Shown here: positions 58,955 through 64,000 of the stretch, piece after piece | Numbering within the stretch: the stretch's first letter is position 1 | How the letters are laid out: each line of letters opens with the position of its first letter | DNA from: Dehalococcoidia bacterium | GTDB taxonomy: Bacteria; Chloroflexota; Dehalococcoidia; Tepidiformales; Tepidiformaceae | Direction of reading: 5' to 3' | DNA length: 64,000 nt | NCBI GenBank assembly: GCA_020853755.1 | Contig: JADYYG010000034.1 | Location: forward strand, 35,296-99,295 | The notes under the pieces: model-generated | Told to the model about the DNA's origin: nothing | The model's input: only the letters and a program-made list of their open reading frames with translations | Database searches by the model: none | Made by a program: the position numbers and the translations under genes

Positions 58955-61701
58955 GCTCGGGAAACCTCCACGAATACCCCGCGGTCGGCGGGGACTGGCT
59001 GCCAACCGAAGGGAAGGTAGCGAAGATGGCCGTAGCGGCTGACCAGGTGCAGCCACTTCACCATGCCGGGTTCCACCTCGTTCGAGCCTTTCCAGTCTTC
59101 GAACATGTGCGGTTCCCAGCCGTTGTAGACGATGAGCTGGCCCGGGCGTACCCGGGGCGAGACGCGAGTGCGGACGGTGTAGCTCCCGCGGTCGTTGGAG
59201 ACTCTGATCCGGTCTCCGTCTTCGATGCCGCGCGCGCACGCCTCCGTTGTCCCGAGGATTGCGAGCGGTTCGCCGCGGTGTGTCCCGGAAAGGATGGAGT
59301 TGCCCATGGACACGGCGTGGATGGTCCAGCGCGAGTGACCGCTGGTGACCAGCAGCGGGTAGTCCCCGCCGATGGCAGGGTTCTCTTTGTGGCAGGGCAG
59401 GTCTTCGCCGGCTTCGACGAACCATGGGTGGTCGATGAGGAATTGCGCTCGGCGGGTGAGCGTGGGGAAAGGCACTCCGTCTTCGACGTGCCATTCGAAC
59501 GCCGTAACCGTCTTGTCGGGCTGCACGTTTGCGGCGAGCGAAAGCCCGGGGGCGAAGATGCCGAGGCCGGAGAAGCGGGCCGTGCCGTGTTCCTTCAGCG
59601 ACCCAAGGCTGCCGTTTTCTGACAGTGTGCCGGCTTCGATGCTATCTCGGAGCCATTCGTCCATCACGGACTCTTCGTTTTCGTACGCGCCGTTGGCGGT
59701 GAACGCACTGCCGAGGTTATCGAGGCGGCGCGGCTGACGGCGCCCGTCGAGGTACTCGGTCACGCCGTGTTCAGAGCACCGCTCCTGCACTTTCTCAGAC
59801 AGCGCGCGGAAGATCTGCCACTCGGTGCGGGCCTCGCCGCGGGGCGGCCGCGCCTGCTCGGAGAAGCCGACATGGAACGAATGGGTGATCGCGTACTGCA
59901 GGTTCGGGCGTTCGTACTGCATCGCCGCCGGGAGGAGGATGTCGGCCTGGAGGGCGGTTGCGCTCATCCGGTTTTCGACGACGACGACCTTTTCGAGCTT
60001 GGGCCAGAGGTTGCGCAAGAGCGTGTCGCTGCCGCCGCGCTGCCTTCGCACCGGATTGGTGGCGACGATGAAGAGCACCTGGGGGTCACTCGAAGGGCCG
60101 GGCTTGACGAGGCCGCCCCACCAGCCGCGGCGCGAGGCGTCGGACACATACTCCGAGAACGGCCGCGTCATCGCGGGGTCGGACCACTGGTTGGTATTCC
60201 AGGTGTCCTCGTAACCGCAGTGGTAGAAGTGGAAGAACGCGGCCGGGCTTGCAGTGCCGGCAGCCACGCCGCGGAGAAGCAGTTCGTATCCGAGGATTTC
60301 GTCGGAGGCTTCTTCGTCCTGGGCTCGTAGCGCCTCGATCGCGCCATCGAGGCCGTCCATCACGCGGATGGTTTCGGCGACGCCGCGCTTCTGCTTCATC
60401 CCGAAGAGCATGTAGCCGTCGAGGCCGGCGAGGGCGAGACCCTGGATGCCGCGTCCAGGGCCGCCCCAGTTGCCGGTGAGTGCGAGCAGCAGGCACATGG
60501 CCCGCTCCATCAGGTCGCCGTGGTAATACTTCGGCGTGTTGAAGCCTTCGATGATCTTGGTCCGCTTGCGGGCGGCTTCGCGCGCGAGTTCGCGGATGAC
60601 GCCAGGGTTGATGCCGCAGATGGGGCCCGCCTTCTCTGGCGTGTAGTCTGCGAGCCGCTCTTTCAGCAGTTCGAAGACGGTGGTTAGTTCGAGTTGCGCG
60701 CCATCGGTCCCGGTCGCGGTGAAGGCGCCCTCCAGCGCTGGGTCAGCTTCGTCGAGGAGGAGCGAGCCGCGGGGCGCGAGTTCGACGGCGCCGGTGGCCT
60801 GGTCCCACCAGTAGAACTGGTCTTCGCGCTCGCCGGTCATCAGTTCCGGTCCGCGAACGAACCGGCGCGTCCCCTTGTGGACGAGCAGCGGCAGGTCGGT
60901 CTGGGACCGCACGAAGTCCCGCGGGAAGAGGTTCTCCTCGACGATCACCTGGCACATTGAAAGTGCGAGTGCGGCGTCGGTCGCGGGCCGGATGGGGACG
61001 AAGGTATCGGCCATCAGTGCCGAGGGGCTGTAGTCCGGCGCAATGCAAACGACCCGCGAACCGTGGTAGCGCGCTTCGGTGATGAAGTGGGCGTACGGGA
61101 TCGAGGTGTAGGACGGGTTCGAGTGCCAGATGAGGATAAGTTCCGAGTGGAACGTGTCGTCCACCGAACTCGCGCACGAGAACTTGCCGAAGGTGATGTG
61201 GTGCCCGGCCGGGAAGTCGTTGATGAGGCCGTTGGCGTCGAGCGTTGTGGCCCCGATGAGCCCGGCGAACCGCAGGTAGGCCGCCTGCGCGAGCAGACCG
61301 CCTTCGACGGTTTCTTCGAAGACGACTGACTCCGGGCCTTCGTAGTCGATAGCCTCGATGACGGCGTCGGCGACCTCTTCGAGCGCTTCGTCCCAGCTGA
61401 TCCGCTCCCATTCGCCCGCCCCCCGTTCGCCTTTGCGCCGCATGGGATAGAGCAGGCGGTCGGGCGAATCGAGCTGGGCGCTCCAGGCGCTGCCTTTCTG
61501 GCAGGCCATGGGGTTCATGTCTGGCACGCCCTCTTGAATCTGGTCAAAGACGGCGGCCGGCTCTTCGAACATGATCTCGCCCCCGCGCGAGTAGACGCGG
61601 TAGGGGCAGGTCGCCAGGCAGTTCAGGCAGTGCGTCCCGAAGGTCGCGCGCTCCCAGCTCCAGCGCTGGCTGTACCGGTCGGAAGCTGAAATGGGGTTCA
61701 T
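58951..61701 (-). CDS. Molybdopterin oxidoreductase, catalytic alpha subunit (system 2; EbdA-like)
   Basis: This 916-aa subunit has FS0 ligands in THCLNCLATCP and in NPMACQKGSAW, a Mo-ligand Asp candidate in NDFPAGHHITFGKF, the cofactor-region block KYYHGDLMERAMCLLLALTG and the C-terminal SGHSRWTIHAVSMGN plus VRPGQLIVYNGWEP. In these blocks it resembles EbdA of Aromatoleum (as I recall it) more than does system 1. No Tat signal precedes the FS0 motif: the N-terminus is MNPISASDRYSQRWSWERA. ATG 61701 is chosen because upstream codons are low-complexity Arg-rich. A chaperone gene precedes by 35 bases. Confidence 0.88.
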   Translation of the reverse strand: MNPISASDRYSQRWSWERATFGTHCLNCLATCPYRVYSRGGEIMFEEPAAVFDQIQEGVPDMNPMACQKGSAWSAQLDSPDRLLYPMRRKGERGAGEWERISWDEALEEVADAVIEAIDYEGPESVVFEETVEGGLLAQAAYLRFAGLIGATTLDANGLINDFPAGHHITFGKFSCASSVDDTFHSELILIWHSNPSYTSIPYAHFITEARYHGSRVVCIAPDYSPSALMADTFVPIRPATDAALALSMCQVIVEENLFPRDFVRSQTDLPLLVHKGTRRFVRGPELMTGEREDQFYWWDQATGAVELAPRGSLLLDEADPALEGAFTATGTDGAQLELTTVFELLKERLADYTPEKAGPICGINPGVIRELAREAARKRTKIIEGFNTPKYYHGDLMERAMCLLLALTGNWGGPGRGIQGLALAGLDGYMLFGMKQKRGVAETIRVMDGLDGAIEALRAQDEEASDEILGYELLLRGVAAGTASPAAFFHFYHCGYEDTWNTNQWSDPAMTRPFSEYVSDASRRGWWGGLVKPGPSSDPQVLFIVATNPVRRQRGGSDTLLRNLWPKLEKVVVVENRMSATALQADILLPAAMQYERPNLQYAITHSFHVGFSEQARPPRGEARTEWQIFRALSEKVQERCSEHGVTEYLDGRRQPRRLDNLGSAFTANGAYENEESVMDEWLRDSIEAGTLSENGSLGSLKEHGTARFSGLGIFAPGLSLAANVQPDKTVTAFEWHVEDGVPFPTLTRRAQFLIDHPWFVEAGEDLPCHKENPAIGGDYPLLVTSGHSRWTIHAVSMGNSILSGTHRGEPLAILGTTEACARGIEDGDRIRVSNDRGSYTVRTRVSPRVRPGQLIVYNGWEPHMFEDWKGSNEVEPGMVKWLHLVSRYGHLRYLPFGWQPVPADRGVFVEVSRA

Positions 61702-61736
61702 CGCTTCACTTCGCAAGAGGACATTGGCGCCGGCGG

Positions 61737-62420
61737 TCAGCCGACGAGGACGCCGGAGACGTACTGCTCGTCGGCGGTGACGAATCTCCCGATGGTGTCC
61801 ACGACCCACTGCCAGTACGGCCAGGTGTCGGCGCCCTGGGTGCGTTCGGCCAGCCTCGGCAGCCAACCTACAAGCTGACGCTCGAGGAAGTCGTGTTGTG
61901 CCCGCCGGTACGAAGTCTGGAGGCGTGGCGAAGTCGACACGGCCTCCTTGTAGGTGAGGTACTTAAGGAACTCGAGTTCGGTGGCGAGGTGGTCCGCAGG
62001 GCGCGGGTCCTCGGCCGAGGTGGTGAGTCCGAAGTACTCGTAGAAGCGCACTACCTCTTCGAGCCGCTGCATCCGGTCCCCGCCATAGGATCCTCCGAAG
62101 AGCGAAGCAGGCGGGCCGCTTCCAGCGCCGACTTCGAAGACGCGCAGGAACTCGGCTTCGAAGTCCTGCTGGCTGACCGAGGACGGCACGACTTCGGAAC
62201 CGAAGGTGAAGGAGAAGCCCAGGAGCTTGCCGGCATCAGTGAGGCGGTCGCCCCACTCGCCGGCGAGGGCAGCAGTGTAGGCGTCCTCATCCGGGACAGA
62301 GACCAGCCGCGCGAGCAACTGGTAGACGCCGGTGCGCGCGGTGACCTCGTTATCGGGCAGTTCGGTTTCCTGCAGGGCTTCGCCGTCGACCTGCAGACCT
62401 GCGAGTGAGTAGACAAACAT
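61737..62420 (-). CDS. TorD/NarJ-type molybdoenzyme chaperone (system 2)
   Basis: This 227-aa helical protein has the family core GVYQLLARLVSVPDEDAY (about 31-48), RVFEVGAGSGPPASLFGGSYGGDRM and ADHLATELEFLKYLTYKEA (about 145-163, the D-x-L-x-x-E-L-E-F motif). About 25 extra residues precede the usual start. It sits between beta and alpha in the system 2 operon rather than after them. Confidence 0.82.
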   Translation of the reverse strand: MFVYSLAGLQVDGEALQETELPDNEVTARTGVYQLLARLVSVPDEDAYTAALAGEWGDRLTDAGKLLGFSFTFGSEVVPSSVSQQDFEAEFLRVFEVGAGSGPPASLFGGSYGGDRMQRLEEVVRFYEYFGLTTSAEDPRPADHLATELEFLKYLTYKEAVSTSPRLQTSYRRAQHDFLERQLVGWLPRLAERTQGADTWPYWQWVVDTIGRFVTADEQYVSGVLVG

Positions 62421-62429
62421 GGGAGCCTC

Positions 62430-63497
62430 CTAGGCGATTGTCTCCACAGGGATGAAGTTCGACCGGTCCAGGGTTGCCGGGTCGACCGTGAATGGCCCGA
62501 GCAACTCCTGCCACTTGTAGGCGATGAGGGTCTTGAGCATCTCCGACGAACCGCCGTCGCGGACGGTCTGCATCTCGCTTTTCAGCGTGGCCAGGGCATC
62601 GTGGACAGTGGGACCGAAGAGCGATTCGAGGTACTCCGGCGGGATGCGCGGGGTCTCGTGGTCGATGCTCATGTCGTCGTTCAGGCGGTAGGGGGAGAGC
62701 GGCGGGACATAGAACACGTTCGGGCCGGTGCCGGCTTCGGCGTGGAGCGGGAGCGCGATCTTCCACTCCTTGACGAGCTTGTGGACCGGGCTGTCCTCAT
62801 CATCGAGGTAGCCGATGAAGACAGCCCGGCCCGGGCACTGGCGCACGCAGGCAGGAGCCACCCCGGCTTCGATGCGGGGGTAGCAGCCGATGCACTGCTG
62901 CGCCACGTGGCGCTCATAGTTGAAGTAGACCTTTTTGTAGGGACAGGCCTCCATGCAGAACCTGTCCCCCATGCACGTCTCTTCGTCCCTGAGCACGAGC
63001 CCTTCGCTCGTCTTGTGCAGTGCCCCGGTGGGGCACGCAGTCAAGCACACGGGATTCGAGCAGTGGTTGCACTGCCGCGGAAGGTAGAAGTAGTAGGAGT
63101 TCGGCCATTCGCCAGCGCCCTGGTCTTCGTCCCAGTTCATCGCCCAGCGGTTTTCGCGGGGGGCCTGGGGTTCGAGGTGGGCCTTGCCGGCGGTGCCGCC
63201 GTAGAACACTTCCTGGTAGTTGTAGTCGAAGCCGCCGCCGAATTCTTCACGCGTGGGCTGATGGCCGGGGCGGGCCTTACCGGTCGACAGGTCCATGCCG
63301 CCGCCCATGTTTTCCCAGTCCTTCGGGGTGCCGAGGCCTGGCATGGTGTTGACCGACATCCACCACTGGTGCTTTTCGCCTTCGTCCCGTGTCCAGAGAA
63401 CCTTGCAGGCCACCGAGCAGGTCTGGCAGCCGATGCACTTGTTCAAGTCATAGACCCAGGCGAGTTGGTGGGTCTTAGTTTCGGTGGTTGCAGCCAT
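62430..63497 (-). CDS. Beta subunit, four-cluster ferredoxin-type (system 2; EbdB/NarH type)
   Basis: This 355-aa subunit carries cluster motifs C21/24/27/31, C143/146/151/155, C175-x5-C181-x3-C185 and C202/205/217/221. At the position of the second Cys in the third motif there is D178 (CMGDRFC), where system 1 has Tyr and NarH has Trp. Asp can ligate a [4Fe-4S] cluster, as in Pyrococcus ferredoxin, so the cluster type could differ. ATG 63497 follows GGAGT. The gene overlaps neither neighbour. Confidence 0.92.
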   Translation of the reverse strand: MAATTETKTHQLAWVYDLNKCIGCQTCSVACKVLWTRDEGEKHQWWMSVNTMPGLGTPKDWENMGGGMDLSTGKARPGHQPTREEFGGGFDYNYQEVFYGGTAGKAHLEPQAPRENRWAMNWDEDQGAGEWPNSYYFYLPRQCNHCSNPVCLTACPTGALHKTSEGLVLRDEETCMGDRFCMEACPYKKVYFNYERHVAQQCIGCYPRIEAGVAPACVRQCPGRAVFIGYLDDEDSPVHKLVKEWKIALPLHAEAGTGPNVFYVPPLSPYRLNDDMSIDHETPRIPPEYLESLFGPTVHDALATLKSEMQTVRDGGSSEMLKTLIAYKWQELLGPFTVDPATLDRSNFIPVETIA

Positions 63498-63500
63498 GGG

Positions 63501-64000
63501 TTACTCCATTTCCAGGGGGAGCCATTCCTGGCTCACGGCGGCGAGGCCCGCGCGTTCATCGCGGGAACCGTTCCAGACGGCCAGGCCGAGCTTCTGCTTC
63601 TGGAGCACGTCGGCGGGGCCGCTGAGGACTACGCTCCAGCGCCCATCGGCGAGCACGCCCTTCGCGCCGAGGTTGGCCTCCGGGTCCTTCTTCACGACGC
63701 CGGGTCCCGAAGAGAGCAGGCGCAGCGGCCCTGGCCGGCCCTGCTCCCAGAACCAGAGCGCCAGCGGCTTTTCGGTATCGCCCAGGGTGGCGAGAACCCC
63801 GCTGCCGTTCGTGGGGAAGATGGCGCTGACGGCGTCCTGGAACTCCCGGTTCGGCGCAGAGTCATCTGCCCACTCGACGCGCACGTAGAGGCGCTGGCCA
63901 TCGCTGGCCGCCTTCACCTGGGCTTCCGCGGTCTGGCCGTAGTCGCGGTCCTTCCACGACTCCCGGATGTACTCGGTTGGCTGGGCCTCCAGGGCAACCG
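63501..64000 (-). CDS. Gamma subunit with EbdC-like fold, 5' end outside window (system 2)
   Basis: The minus-strand frame is open from the window edge to the stop at 63501. It begins with VALEAQPTEYIRESW, continues through DGQRLYVRVEWADD, FQDAVSAIFPTNGSG, ATLGDTEKPLALWFWEQG, and ends LGLAVWNGSRDERAG-LAAVSQEWLPLEME. These blocks align with system 1 gamma (FADACALLFP, MTMGDADHPVRAWHW, MGVAIWQGATEERGG). At the predicted heme-ligand position Met is replaced by Leu (TLGD). The start and any signal are not visible. First gene of the visible part of the system 2 operon. Confidence 0.8.
   Translation of the reverse strand, partial: VALEAQPTEYIRESWKDRDYGQTAEAQVKAASDGQRLYVRVEWADDSAPNREFQDAVSAIFPTNGSGVLATLGDTEKPLALWFWEQGRPGPLRLLSSGPGVVKKDPEANLGAKGVLADGRWSVVLSGPADVLQKQKLGLAVWNGSRDERAGLAAVSQEWLPLEME

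Noticed and set aside
61702..61866. An N-terminal extension of alpha2 with many Arg residues that could be mistaken for a Tat signal.
   Set aside because: It is low-complexity Arg/His sequence that overlaps the chaperone gene in another frame; no hydrophobic segment follows a twin Arg.
1..64000. Search for CRISPR arrays, insertion sequences, phage genes or integration sites.
   Set aside because: No regularly spaced repeats, transposase or integrase motifs were seen; the only tRNA gene is not flanked by an obvious att repeat.

Overview
The window is a high-GC bacterial chromosome segment with short intergenic gaps, frequent GTG/TTG starts, many ATGA-type stop/start overlaps and no insertion sequences, phage genes, rRNA operons or CRISPR arrays. 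The mix of housekeeping genes and catabolic genes, a membrane-anchored Cam-type carbonic anhydrase, and EbdA-type molybdoenzymes together with a Gct/Ipd-type CoA transferase suggest a Chloroflexota lineage (Dehalococcoidia/Tepidiformia-like). That placement is inference from gene content and style; no marker was searched.

Layout. 1-8.8 kb: the 3' end of an M20 peptidase, a gamma carbonic anhydrase, a MoxR/ChlI-like ATPase, a GNAT, an RNHCP protein, and a complete pyruvate dehydrogenase operon (lpd-pdhA-pdhB-pdhC, minus strand). 8.9-13.5 kb: a methyltransferase, a GSA-aminomutase-type enzyme, an aldo/keto reductase, a HisN-like phosphatase and a 46-aa zinc-ribbon protein. 13.6-18.6 kb: the nusA-ylxR-infB-rbfA-truB operon (minus), with a terminator-like hairpin in the nusA leader. 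18.7-25.7 kb: cysteine desulfurase, fatty-acid genes (fabD-fabF-fabF-acpP, minus), tsaD and an RlmB-like methyltransferase. 25.7-35.6 kb: priA, an MFS transporter, an amidohydrolase, exonuclease III, tRNA-Pro(GGG), a cupredoxin-like lipoprotein without His ligands, an aminotransferase and several very small genes. 35.6-41.8 kb: an amidase, tlyA-nadK-recN, and a divergent arsR/arsM pair with a repeated candidate operator. 41.8-44.5 kb: a benzaldehyde-lyase-like ThDP enzyme and an alpha/beta hydrolase.

44.5-64 kb is the distinctive part. A minus-strand beta-oxidation-like operon (acyl-CoA dehydrogenase, nitroreductase, SCP2-type thiolase, two CoA-transferase subunits) diverges from a plus-strand operon encoding a complete type II DMSO-reductase-family molybdoenzyme of the ethylbenzene dehydrogenase type (alpha, gamma, beta, chaperone). 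Converging on it is a second, diverged system of the same family (gamma, beta, chaperone, alpha). Behind the second alpha subunit come a 493-aa nitroreductase-fold protein, two paralogous four-helix membrane proteins and a truncated ANL-type adenylate-forming protein. Neither alpha subunit shows a Tat signal. Cluster and heme ligands differ between the two systems: Tyr versus Asp in the third iron-sulfur motif of beta, and Met versus Leu at the predicted heme ligand of gamma. A plausible reading is anaerobic or oxygen-independent oxidation of a hydrocarbon, terpenoid or steroid-like substrate, with the product entering CoA-dependent degradation. The substrate cannot be read from sequence.

Regulatory DNA visible by eye includes sigma70-like promoters upstream of the ATPase, the cupredoxin-like gene and arsM; an extended -10 plus hairpin-U6 element before nusA; a hairpin after a 30-aa ORF before the aminotransferase; and several -10-like boxes so close to start codons that leaderless transcripts are likely.
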